A stretch of 64,000 nt of DNA, from contig NC_134825.1 in NCBI RefSeq assembly GCF_004210375.1, forward strand, positions 40,232,348 through 40,296,347. The letters run 5' to 3'. Positions 10,906 through 21,622 of this stretch are shown here, piece after piece; positions within the stretch are counted from its first letter, which is position 1; every line of letters begins with the position of its first letter. The DNA comes from Tachypleus tridentatus (lineage: Eukaryota > Arthropoda > Merostomata > Xiphosura > Limulidae). The notes under the pieces were generated by a model, which was not told the origin of the DNA, did no database searches, and was given only the letters and a program-made list of their open reading frames with translations. The translations under genes and the position numbers were made by a program.

Positions 10906-13291
10906 ATTTAATACGTATTTTTAACAACTGCCACACGAGTCAGTCCGACAATTTGATGTGGACGCAAGAAATTACTCATTCCGGTATGGTTTGGGCTGTT
11001 TTTATTAGACCAAAAGAAGACGTTGGCATTATATTTGAAGTTTAATTTGTTGGACCAACACGGAGAAGCTAACTTGTGAATGTAAAGTAAAACGATGTAG
11101 CACTGAAACATGCTTGAAATGTTCTAGACTTAGTAATGAAGATGAATGCGGTTAAAAACATAAATCACTTTATTTAAAAGGTTCGAACGTTTCGGAATAA
11201 CTTAAACACCTATTTCAGCACAAATATCTAGTGCTTAAAGATGTATGTTCATGGTTCGTGTAGTGACAGTGAGGTCGCATACGTTGGCTAAACGAAATGC
11301 CAGTTTAGTTCTTAAAATATAGTCTGTGAAGATTTAGGTGAACCAACCATCCGCTACCTAATTACAGCCACTCAACTATTCGTTCACTTTCTGAAACCAC
11401 GGATCAAAATATACCATCTAATGATTTCTCTAACATCACCACAGGACTTGAGACCTTGACCTCTACAAGAAAATCTACTCACAGCTAAAGATCGTCCAAC
11501 CCTTTAATGATCCACAAAGCTCTTTAGAACTAAAACTGTTGTAATTTTTCACACTTAACTTAGTTGTTGTTTATCGTCCATTTGCAGCTTTTCTTTACAA
11601 CTAAATAAATTAATAATTATGTTATTGTATTATAATTTTAGTAATTATTTATCTTTATTACACGATTTTCAGATTTTGCTGAAGATGGAATAAGTTATTC
11701 CAAATCGTTCCAACCTTGGAAATAAAATGCTTTATGTCTTATTAACTGTGTTCATTTTACTTATTAAACTTCGGTTTTTCCCTTCATGAATCATTGCTTG
11801 TATTCTGGATTTCGTTGTAAATGTGATGGTTTAGTGGGTCCTGGTAGAATGAAGAAAGAACTCATTCGAAGGTATTCCAATCGATTTGATACATAAGTTG
11901 AATCAGAGATTCGTCAATTGACTACTGCACTGAAAACGACACAAAACAAAATCAAATATAACAATCTCCCAAAATGTGGTTTGGAATCAATATATATGAA
12001 ATATTAGTTTTAATATTTTGTAACAATGACGGCACCGCAAAGATACAGTTATAGAGCTGGAGCTGATGCAAGATACAGTAGAAGATTCCCAAATTATAAA
12101 TGTCATTTCCGCAATGAACAGTAAATATAAGAAGGATAAACTAATGTCCAGTATTATACCACCATAGTCAAAACGATACGTCACATTTTCGTAAATATTT
12201 AGTTTTACTTTTTTCTTAGAAGTTGTGACGAGCTTCATTCATCAAGATCTATCGAAATAACCCTAAATCAACGGTTTCCAGCATGACCTTGTGTGGGCCA
12301 TCTTAGGTTTAGTTCTAAAATATATTGAGCTGGCTTTGTGACAGATTAAGTCACAGTGAGGAATAGAGTATGATATCTAAATAAAATGATGACCTTTGAA
12401 TCATAATATTTATTGTAACAGTTTAATGTGAAATTACGGATATATATATCTTATATGTACCGCGAACCTTGATGTCTCTACAGGTATTCGTCTGTCTCAT
12501 GTCTGAAAAGCTACGTACGGCGGCAAAGTTCAACATGAGAGAACAGGAATGTTCTTGTTTTTCTTCGCAAGCAGGATATTCTACAGTAAATTTATAGGAA
12601 CTAATTACACTATAGTTCATATTTTAAAATGTGACACAACTTAATGAAAATGTAGATTTAAGTATGTTATTGTTTAATGGCTCTAAGCATTACTGAACTG
12701 CTCAACAATTACTTTTCACGGTGGACAGTGTAAGTATCTCAGAATGAAACCGTAGTTGTGAGTAAAACCAAAAGTACACCACCATTTATCTTTAAAAAGT
12801 TCACATAATAATTTACATTTATAAATTAACTTAAACTTTTTCCATCATTAGGGACAGGTACGTTTCTTAGACATATTGAAACTTTTCTCGTCAATACATA
12901 CGGATATTTTTATTTGCAGATACGTAAAGTAAATGTTGTAGTGTACATGAATAACGTAGTTGAAAGTAAAATGAATTTTGATTCTGTTTGAGGAAGATGG
13001 CAGAGGCCTATTCTCTTATACTTAATCTAGAAAGCTATTGTGTTAGAATTCTGGAAAAACGATTTTGAAAGACATTGAGCCGAAAACGCTATTATTGTGT
13101 TTGATGTTCTATTTACAGATATTAATGTTGCCGACAGATTGGTAAATTGAAAATTAATATTCAGTGTATCGTGATAAATATAATAAATTGTAACAGCACG
13201 AATCTATTTCAACTAATTTTTGAAGTTTTACATGAAACTTTCAGGTTACATTTCAATATACGGATGGAAATACGGATGATGCAAGAAAGAT
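10906..13291. other. Intergenic, nothing recognised
   Basis: AT-rich with short open frames (for example 11987-12238 and 12423-12620, minus) that lack splice context or similarity. Confidence 0.45.
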
Positions 13292-13412
13292 ATCCCATTG
13301 GCACAGCGGTATGTCTACGGACTTATACTGATAGAAATCTGGTTCCATTATCCATGGTGGGTAGAGCACTGATAGCGCCCTTAGAGTAATTTTGTGCTTA
13401 ATAACAAAAAGA
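13292..13412 (+). repeat. SINE family C
   Basis: CCCATTGGCACAGCGGTATG to TTTGTGCTTAATAACAAAAA. The CAGATAGCC block is shortened. Confidence 0.8.
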
Positions 13413-14114
13413 ATATAAGAAAGATTATATGTTGCACATTTTACTATTTGTTAAGAGGAGTATTAATACAGGTTGGAAATATACTGTTGCGAGTACGTGA
13501 TCTTTTATAATAGCGTTGTAAGTTTATAATCTTTTGGAGAATATTATAGAAAAACAAGGCAAAATAATAACAATAATTATTATTTTATTACACTTAAATC
13601 ACACTCACAAACATATTAATGCATAACATTGCGAATAATTGCGGCCTTTAGAGGTTTTAAAATAATCTTCATATTAATCGATTCATTTTTCAGAAAACAT
13701 AATTTAGTAACAAAGCATTACACAAACGCAATCATATGAAGCATTTATTAAATATTTCTGAATTTTCAAAATTCCATCTTTAGCCATCTAGAGGTACAAA
13801 ACAAACACAATGGTAATGACAACAGGAACATTATATAATTTGTTTCCTTATTACCTATTACAAAGCATATCACACCCAGTCAACAGTATCCATTTCAAAC
13901 TCCTGGGCTTCAGTTCTCTGATCTAATAGTAGGTTTGATCATTACGTTTAAAGCGCACCTATAGCGTCAAAGTGTGGAGCGAATTCTTGCGGTAACGAGC
14001 CGTGTAATGGATTTACCGTTATACGTTCATTTTAATATCTACGCTTGTTTCAGTATAATTCTCTTTTTTGCATGTATGTATATTCTTGAATGTATATTGC
14101 GCAAGTTCCGACTG

Positions 14115-14142
14115 TTCTCGAAATTTGTGGAAGATTCTTGAA
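14115..14142 (+). promoter_or_regulatory. Heat-shock element, six-unit array
   Basis: TTC-GAA-TTG-GAA-TTC-GAA units occur at exact 5-bp spacing; only the third unit deviates by one base. This is the best HSE in the window and lies 18 bp from a SINE insertion. Confidence 0.65.
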
Positions 14143-14160
14143 AATGAGAATCAATAACAT

Positions 14161-14432
14161 TTGTTTTTGTTTGTTTTGAATTTCGCACAAAACTACTCGA
14201 GGGCTATCTGTGCTAGCTGTCCCTAATTTAGCAGTGTAAGATTAGAGGGAAGGCAGCCAGTCATCACCACCCACCGCCAACTCTTGGGCTACTCTTTTAC
14301 CAACGAATAGTGGGATTGACCATAAAATTATAACGCCCCTATGGCTGAAAGGGCGAGCATGTTTGGGGATGCGAACCCGCTACCCTCAGATTACGAATCG
14401 CACGCCTTAACACGCTTGGCCATGCCGGGCCC
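14161..14432 (-). repeat. SINE family A inside promoter module copy II
   Basis: Full-length copy with a small deletion in the head (TTTGGGGATGCGAACCCGC). The duplicated-looking ATCAATAA at both sides (14150-14157 and 14433-14440) is a likely target-site duplication. Confidence 0.9.
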
Positions 14433-14747
14433 ATCAATAATATTTGTTTTGCGAAAACGCGATAGAATATTGTTGAAACCCGAATGGTTCGCATAAAAGC
14501 AGCGAAACGAGAGACAGAAGATTGCTATTGGTCAGCTACAGTCAATGTGCCTTAAGACTCGGAAGCTACAATTGTGATTAACGTTTAATGACCACGAACG
14601 TTTATAGATTTCTAACATTACAAACCGTTCAACTTCAGTGAATTAATATCGGACGTCAGTATTTCTACGAGGACATTAAATATATTCGCCTGAAAAAGTC
14701 AGCTTGTAAGGGTGTGAGGCCAACCAAGCTAGTTAGCTTAAGCGATA

Positions 14748-15360
14748 TGTATTAAATTTTTGATACTTGCTAACGAATTTTTCTCTCTTAACACAAACAT
14801 ATTTTAATATACAAACAACAATACAATTTATGATAACGGTTATTATGAATAATGGATTATATACACGAGCTTTATAAACTAACAAACTGTGTATACTTCT
14901 ATTGACGGCTTGAAACACATTTAAGTTTTTCACTAAAAACAATATCTAATGTATTCGTAGAAATACTTACGTCCTAAATTAATTCTGTGAAGTTGAATGT
15001 TCGAAATTATAAACATTCCTTACCAAATATCTGTAGTTTTCCGATAAATAAGCGTTTATCAGAGCTATATCTTCTGAGACTTGCAGTATATTAACTGTAG
15101 CAACCAAGCAATGTTCTATTACTGTATTTTGACGCGTAAATTTATAAACTTTAGGCAAAATTCTCGAAAGTTCCCCTACCGAACAATAACGGAAGATATG
15201 CTAAAGATTTCGTGAAACACATACTATTGATTCTCATGTTTGATAATCTACAAATTTAGAGAATAGGTGGGGCTTGCCAAATACACATTTAATAATATAT
15301 GTTACATGCATTAAACTGAAATGAACATAGATATTAAAAGAAATACATAACAATAAATCT
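14748..15360 (-). repeat. Promoter/leader module, copy III
   Basis: Same layout as copy I on the minus strand. The HSE is GAActTTCgaGAAttTTg (15157-15174, three perfect units plus one partial) and the TATA box TTTATAAATTT is near 15140-15149. The donor found in copies I and II is deleted. A 69-codon open frame (14733-14942) in the leader is not open in copy I, so I do not call it a gene. Confidence 0.65.
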
Positions 15361-16054
15361 AAATCCATTACAATTTTAGTCAAAAGTCTGTTTTAAATGA
15401 AATCTAAATTTTACTTTGTATAAAAATATATATTTTTAGTCAGTTAGTTCGTTTACCTAAACATCAACCTAAAATTGCTGAGGTTTACCACGGTAGTAGT
15501 AAAATATAAATACAGCGAAACAGTTAAGCCTTAATAACATAAATAATTACATAGGCCTAATATCAAATGAATATCAATTGGTATTGAAGGAAAAACAATC
15601 AATCATGCAATGCTATGCAATTAATAACACTATATGCTACGCTTACATAGCATTAACAGTTAGATTCATAATACTTTTAAAACTATGTTATTTAAGAAAT
15701 ACTGTGGTCTAAACAAGATAAAAAAAATTGATCTGTTTCTAATTAATTTTACGTATAATATATTCAGTTGGCTATTAGTTGCTACTCAACGTAAAAATAA
15801 GCTAAAAAATGTATCTGCATTGACCTTTATACCTTTAAGTTTAACGCTGTTAAAGCACGTCTAGGCCTGGAAGTATAACAATACCTTCAGGCAATCCTTT
15901 TCTTTTCGGGCAAATCTAACGTTAAGTCTAAATTCGGGTTAAATCCTAGTTATTTTCTGACATTGAGTGCAAGGACTGCAATTTGACAATATAATTTTAT
16001 ATTAAAGAACCGAGAAGAAAGAAGTTTAATTATCTTACGTTACAGATAGCTTAC
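15361..16054 (-). other. Intron following the HSFY-like exon; no further exon recognised
   Basis: AT-rich sequence containing no stretch with HSF similarity and no SINE. It runs into promoter module copy III. The next exon may lie further left, between or beyond the promoter modules. Confidence 0.4.
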
Positions 16055-16624
16055 CTGAGATTTCGCTATTCTTGAAGGTGTTTCTGATACGGGAGTTAGG
16101 CCTGTAGTTTGCTTCTGTCTTTGCAAAACTAAGCGAAAACTTGTTAATTCTAACCCTAACGTTAGGCCCACTGGTTGCTTTAAATTATTGCTATTTGTAG
16201 TTTTTCGAGAAACCCTTGTTAAAAGATCATAACGCCCTTTAACGAAAAACACATTGCGAAATTCGTGTATGTCTGTGTTTTTCATTTGGTTGAATGTATC
16301 ACGATAGTTATTGCTAACTTTCTTAAATCCATAAAGATTAAGTTGTCGAATAAAACTCGTAATATTATTCGTCTTGAAGATACTAATGCGATTGTCCAAA
16401 TACTCTTTTTGAAACTTTGTGTAATCTATTAAAATTGTTGTACCGTCGCAGTTCCATTGAATTGCTCCATTGTTACATTCGTTAACTATTTTCCACAGTT
16501 TCTGAGGAAATCTCATGGAAAGAATCGTTGAATAGCACTCTGAAACAGTAACAAATTCCGGCGAAAACGAATATTCAGAGTTGTACATTATTGTCAATTT
16601 CATCCATGAGTTGGCCACACTCAT
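16055..16624 (-). CDS. HSF-domain protein, HSFY-like, first coding exon
   Basis: The frame opens after an in-frame TAA, with the first ATG at 16624 (MSVANSWMKL). It ends at a textbook donor CAG|GTAAGC (16055/16054), giving 190 codons before the splice; reading through reaches TAA five codons later. Residues about 39-140 form an HSF-type DNA-binding domain: FPQKLWKIV, then QWNCDGTTILID, the recognition-helix region NNITSFIRQLNLYGFKKV (about 86-103) and a tail RNVFFVKGRYDLLTRVSRK. The wording at the start (FPQKLW) and the divergent wing resemble the HSFY/HSF5 branch rather than HSF1-4. In that branch roles are mainly germline transcription; here that is inference. Later exons, expected below 16050, were not found. 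Confidence 0.82.
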
Positions 16625-16639
16625 AAAAACACACACATC

Positions 16640-17587
16640 TGTTTAACTATGTTGCTAAGTGACGAGTTTTATACATTTACTTCCTCTTCGAAATCGCGAC
16701 ACTCGCGTGATGAGTTTTGTGAATCAGTTGTAGCGTTCGAGCCAAACAATACATTGTGGTAATAATTTTAATCCCATCTTCTAACAGTTTTATTTCAAAT
16801 AAACTACTGATCATGCTTCGTAACCTCACTTTATATACCTGTACACTGCGGTATTAAATTATTTGTTCTTCTGTTTTATTTAATATTAGCCTGAAACTAG
16901 TTCAACATAACATTCGACAACATTTACAGAATATTATTATGCATAATATCAACTTAGTATTAGAAAAATAAGAGAACAACGTGGTATTAACATTGTATCA
17001 GTTCTGAATGTTATCCTGTCTTAACGTATAATTCAAAGAAAACAATACTTCATAATTGAAATTTTAGATTTCGATTCATTCTTTAATTTTCTTTGCATAT
17101 TTTAAAAATTGGTAACAAAACTGAAAACTTTCTCTAACAATAATAGAAAAAAGAAGATAGAAAAAAAATGGGTTCTAAACATACAAGTATCTTCCACAAT
17201 TTTCAATTTTCTACTTAGAAATAGCTTTGAATTTTATTCAAAGAAGTCATCATCTAGCTCAATGAAAGAGTTTTTGTTTTATGACAGTGTTTCCCACCCA
17301 TTACGGCAACAAGTCTATCACACCCACGTGTGTCATTGTTGTAGACCTACTTTTAATTTTCAATCCCACAATATCTTACCAGTCTCCCACTAAAAAAACC
17401 TTGGCTTTGAGGTCAAGGGCATAGCTGATACCACAATATTATGTATATAGGGGAAGATTTTTCCAAAAATGTGGAAGTTCTCTGCTACAGAAATAATTTA
17501 ATTATTTTACATCAAAGTTAATATTTACATACATAAAAAAGAAGACGACATTACCTTTTAAACTTTCTGACTCCTCTGTCTCTGTTT
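16640..17587. other. Upstream region of the HSFY-like gene
   Basis: It probably contains that gene's promoter and any 5' UTR exon. No convincing TATA box or HSE was seen in it. Confidence 0.35.
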
Positions 17588-17855
17588 GGCCAGTTAAGTT
17601 AAGACGTGCGACTCGTAGTCTGAGGGTCGCGGTTTCGCATCCCCGTCGCACCAAACATGCTCGCCTTTTCAGCCGAGGGGGCGTTATAATGTTACGATCA
17701 ATTCTACTATTTGTTGGTAAAATAGTAGCCCAAGAGTTGGCGATGGGTGATGATGACTAGCTGTCTTTCCTCTAGTCTTACGCTGCCAAATTAGGGACGG
17801 CTAGCGCAGATAGCCCTCGAGTAGCTTTGCGCGAAATTCAAAAACAAACCAACAA
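17588..17855 (+). repeat. SINE family A
   Basis: Nearly complete. The head starts at GGCCAGTTAAG and the tail is AAAAACAAACCAAC. Confidence 0.9.
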
Positions 17856-18009
17856 ATATCTTGTATATTCATTTAATTACAAAACAAATCAAACCTGTTA
17901 CACCAAAACGTTTTAATTTTAATTTAATTAATCAGTTTTGAAATTCTTAAACATGAGCAATATTTTTTGTTTTGCGGACTGATAAATTTATGCAGTGCTT
18001 TTCTAAGAG

Positions 18010-18127
18010 TTCCCCGCTAGTACAGCGGTATGTCTCCGGATTTACAACGCTAAAAACAGCGGTTCGATTCCCCTCGGTGGGCTGAGCAGATAGCCCGCTG
18101 TGGCTTTTCTATAAGAAAAACACACAC
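18010..18127 (+). repeat. SINE family B, full length
   Basis: Family B has a head CCCCGCTAGTACAGCGGTAT with TAC in the anticodon loop, box B GGTTCGATTCCCCTCGGTGG, and a tail AGCAGATAGCCC...GTGGCTTT plus AC repeats. Confidence 0.88.
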
Positions 18128-18332
18128 GCTTTTCTGAGAACAAAGTTTACCATATAATACTAATTCAATGATATACACTCTTGAAATGTAAAAAATAATA
18201 ATCATATTTTCAAGTAAATATATGGAAAAGAGTTCATATATTGTTTTTAATCACTAAATTACGACTAAACTTTTTATAGTAAATATCAGTGTTAAAATCA
18301 TTTATTGATGGCTAAATTAAAAACAAACAAAC

Positions 18333-18390
18333 TAGATAGCCCTCGAGTAGCTTTGTGCGAAATTCCAAAAACCAAAAACCAAAACAACAA
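18333..18390 (+). repeat. SINE family A tail fragment
   Basis: AGATAGCCCTCGAGTAGCTT followed by A/C-rich repeats; a strongly 5'-truncated copy. Confidence 0.75.
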
Positions 18391-20269
18391 ACTAGAAGCA
18401 AAACGGATGTATGACGGTCGTGTCTGAAAACTTGTTTTGAAATATTGTGAAGTATTGAGCCAGGAGAATGTGAATGTGGATATTTTTTCTTTAAAAAAAG
18501 AAAACTGTTGATCGCAAGCCTCGTATTTCTAATGTTATAAAACTGTAAAACAGACGCTGGGCACACATTAAACCGTCTCAGCGACTGTTGAAAAAAAAAA
18601 GATGGTGATAAATTTTACTATACCACTGACAATTGTACAGTATAATAAATATCTTACGTTGTACTTTTATTTTATTTTCGCAGTAGATTCTGACTCACAT
18701 GTAATTTGAAACTGCCATAGAAGTATTTTGTACCGAAGTAAATTTCTATTCACGATAAAATTTGAAATTAAGTTTACGCGTGCCTAGCAATTTTGAAAAT
18801 ATTCCTACAGCCTTATCGATATTAAGATATTGCTGAAAGTTTCATAACTCTTAGCTGCACCAGAATGTCGTAAAGAAAATTAATTTGGGCTGTAATAATC
18901 CAGTGCAAACGATGCACTTCACAGGTGAAGCTCACCTCAGCTGATGTGACATCACTTTAAAGTATAATGAAACACATAACTAGCCACGTTAAAGTAACGG
19001 ATATGTGTACGTTTCAACGATGTTACATTGCAAAAAATATAAAAAAAATTAAACACTGGTTGAAGAGAATCTAAATAATGCTAAAATTCGTTGAATTTAA
19101 ACTGGAAGTTATAGGGAGTTTCTCGATGTATTAGTTTCAAAAAGAAACTAATAAATACTTTTAATTATTATATTACATTTATGTGTATCTACTCAAACAA
19201 GTTTTGGAATAAGACAAAATACTAAAATACATGATTATGTACAAAAATAAAATATAAACAAAATTTTCGCTTATTTTTATTATTATTGTTTATTTTACCT
19301 TTATTGCTTTGCTTTCTGGCATAACCTTTCATGACATGATGCTTCGAATTTGGAAGCTAAAAATTTTGAGCCCAAAACCAGTAACCGCTCCCAAATTTAG
19401 CTTGCGTTATCCCCTGGTAACTTCACATTCTTTTAGAAAGCGTTTTACATTTAATTTAATATTTTGTAAACTGGGATTGATAGTTCTATTTTAAAAATAG
19501 TGGTATTAAAAAGTTTGCATATCTTGTAGCCAGAAAACGTTTCATACATTTAAACTATGGACGAAGTAAACGAGTTCAGACAACATAAGAAAAAACAATA
19601 AGAAAACCGGAAATTAATTATTTTAGAAATTTCCATAGGAGCAAATTATGAATAAATGACGTCATGAAATATTTTGCAACAGACCATAGAAAGTCTGAAA
19701 AACAATTCGCTAATGCTCATGTGGTTCCTAATTCCTTCTGACTAAAATGAAAAAAAAAAAAACTGGAGTTACTGAGTATATTGTTTTATGACCAATCAAA
19801 TTGTTGACCTTTTATGGTTTCATAATATCAGGAAAATAATTAGGTATTGTGTAAAATTAAAATAAAAGTGTGTGTGTGTTTTTTCATAGCAAAGCCACAT
19901 CGGGCTATCTGCTGAGCCCACCAAGGGGAATCAAACCCCTGATTTTAGCATTGTAAATCCCTAGACTTAATGCTGTTCTAGCGGGGGACTAAAATAAAAG
20001 TAAAAATATTTACCAAGAAGCAATACAGGATCTAGTTATTTATACGTATAAGAAAGATATTACGATAATATTTTGTTTTGACATAAGTAATAAGATTTCA
20101 GATATAAAATACTTTAACTGAAACTTTGCACTTATTACAACTGCTTAATACTTTAATATAAGACATTCATTAAACTATGTTATGAGAATTGAAAAATTCG
20201 AACTTCTTATATTTTACGAAAATTATACATACAGTGATGCAGTTTAAATTTGTCTTATTGATTATATGA
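18391..20269. other. Intergenic apart from a family B SINE
   Basis: No gene signal; AT-rich chance frames only. Confidence 0.45.
19869..19989 (-). repeat. SINE family B
   Basis: (GT)n and TTTTTCATAGCAAAGCCACA to TCTAGCGGGGGAC, complete on both ends. Confidence 0.88.
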
Positions 20270-20551
20270 GGGACCCAGCATGGCCAGGTGGGTTAAGGCG
20301 TACGACTCCTAATCCGGGGGTCACGGGTTTGAATTCCCATCACATCAAAGATGTGCGCCCTCTCAGCCATGGAGACGTTATAATGTGACAATCAATCCAA
20401 CTATTCGTTGGTAAAAGAAAGAGTAGTCCAAGAGTTGGCGGTGGATGGTGATGACTAATTGCCTTCCATCTAGTCTTACACTGCTGAATTAGGGACAGCT
20501 AGCGCAGATAGCCCTCATGTAGATTTGCGAGAAATTCAAAAACAAGCAAAA
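20270..20551 (+). repeat. SINE family A, full length
   Basis: GGGACCCAGCATGGCCAGGT to AAATTCAAAAACAAGCAAAA. Confidence 0.9.
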
Positions 20552-20892
20552 ATAGGTTATATTATAATAAACATTGGTAATAGCTTTTAACACGTCTTTC
20601 TCTGCTACCTGCGTGTGGGTTTTCTGTAAGAATATACACGCCATTGCTGACAAGGCCTTTTGCTGTCAGAGCTCATCAGGTCGTCTGGGTGTGCAGTAGA
20701 AAAAGGTCTTGGTCAGAAATGTAATTTATGAGATATTTCAATTTTATTTGTATTCCTGATCGCAAATGCAAGCACCAGAAAAAGGATAGAGGTAGAAACC
20801 ATAAAATACAAAAAATAAATAAATTTCGAAAATAAATTGATTTTCAAGGTCGTTGACCTGTATTTTAGGATTTTGTTAATTTTATCGTTAAA

Positions 20893-20985
20893 AGCAAGGT
20901 TACGTAATGGGGAATATGTGCAATACCCATCTCGAGTATCGAAATCGATTTTTAGCTCCATAAGCCAAGACTCAACGTGAAGGCG
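20893..20985 (-). repeat. SINE family C, strongly diverged
   Basis: GGTTACGTAATGGGGAATAT, then CGAGTATCGAAATCGATTTT, match the family C tail and box B with many changes. Confidence 0.5.
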
Positions 20986-21077
20986 AAATTTGGTTGTATC
21001 AGTAAACAGATAGAAATTAATTAATATACGTTGCATTTTTGTTCATTCAAATAAAATATATACCAGTTTTGCTTTTA

Positions 21078-21351
21078 GGCCCGGTATGGCCAGGTGGTTA
21101 AGATATTCGACTTGTAATGTGAGGATCGCGGGTTCGAATCCCTGTTACACCAAACATGCTAGCCCCTTCAGCCGTGGGGGCGTTATAATATAATGTGTTG
21201 GTCAATACCACTATTCGTTGGAAAAAGAGTAACCCAAGAGTTGGCTGTGGGTGGTGATGACTAGCTGCCTTCCCCATACTCTTACACTGCTAAATTATGG
21301 ACGGCTAGCGCAGATAGCCCTTGTGTAGCTTTGCATAAAATGAAAAAAAAT
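21078..21351 (+). repeat. SINE family A, first of an inverted pair
   Basis: Full-length copy ending in AAAATGAAAAAAAA. It faces the copy at 21375-21622 tail to tail with about 23 bp between. Confidence 0.92.
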
Positions 21352-21374
21352 ATTTCCTTTTAAAAGTATATATA

Positions 21375-21622
21375 TGTTTGTTTGTTTTTTAATTTCGCGC
21401 AAAGCTACTCGAGGGCTATCTGCGATAACCGTCCCTAATTTAACAGTGTAAAATTAGAGGAAAAGCAGCAACTCTTGGGCTACTTTTTCACTAACAAATA
21501 GTGGGATTGACCGTAACACTACAATGTCCTTACGCTGAAAGGTCGAGGATGTTTGGTGTGACGGGGATTCGAACTCGTGGATTACGAGTCGAGCGCCTTA
21601 ATCATCTGGCCATGTCGGACCT
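21375..21622 (-). repeat. SINE family A, second of an inverted pair
   Basis: Full-length in outline with internal deletions in the body and head. Confidence 0.9.

Larger units (their letters stand above)
14030..14735 (+). repeat. Promoter/leader module, copy II (inverted, split by a SINE)
   Basis: It is the reverse complement of the promoter part of copies I and III. The distal HSE is excellent: TTCtcGAAatTTGtgGAAgaTTCttGAA at 14115-14142, five of six units perfect. A TATA-like CATAAAAG lies at 14492-14499 and the conserved donor CTT|GTAAGG at 14705/14706. A SINE (14161-14432) separates the distal HSE from the core promoter. No plus-strand gene was found downstream; copy III begins only 13 bp further on, in opposite orientation. 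Confidence 0.7.

Noticed and set aside
12423-12620. 65-codon minus ORF
   Set aside because: No similarity, no splice context, within the range of chance frames.
14733-14942. 69-codon membrane-like minus ORF in promoter module III
   Set aside because: The homologous segment of module I has several stops, so the frame is not conserved.
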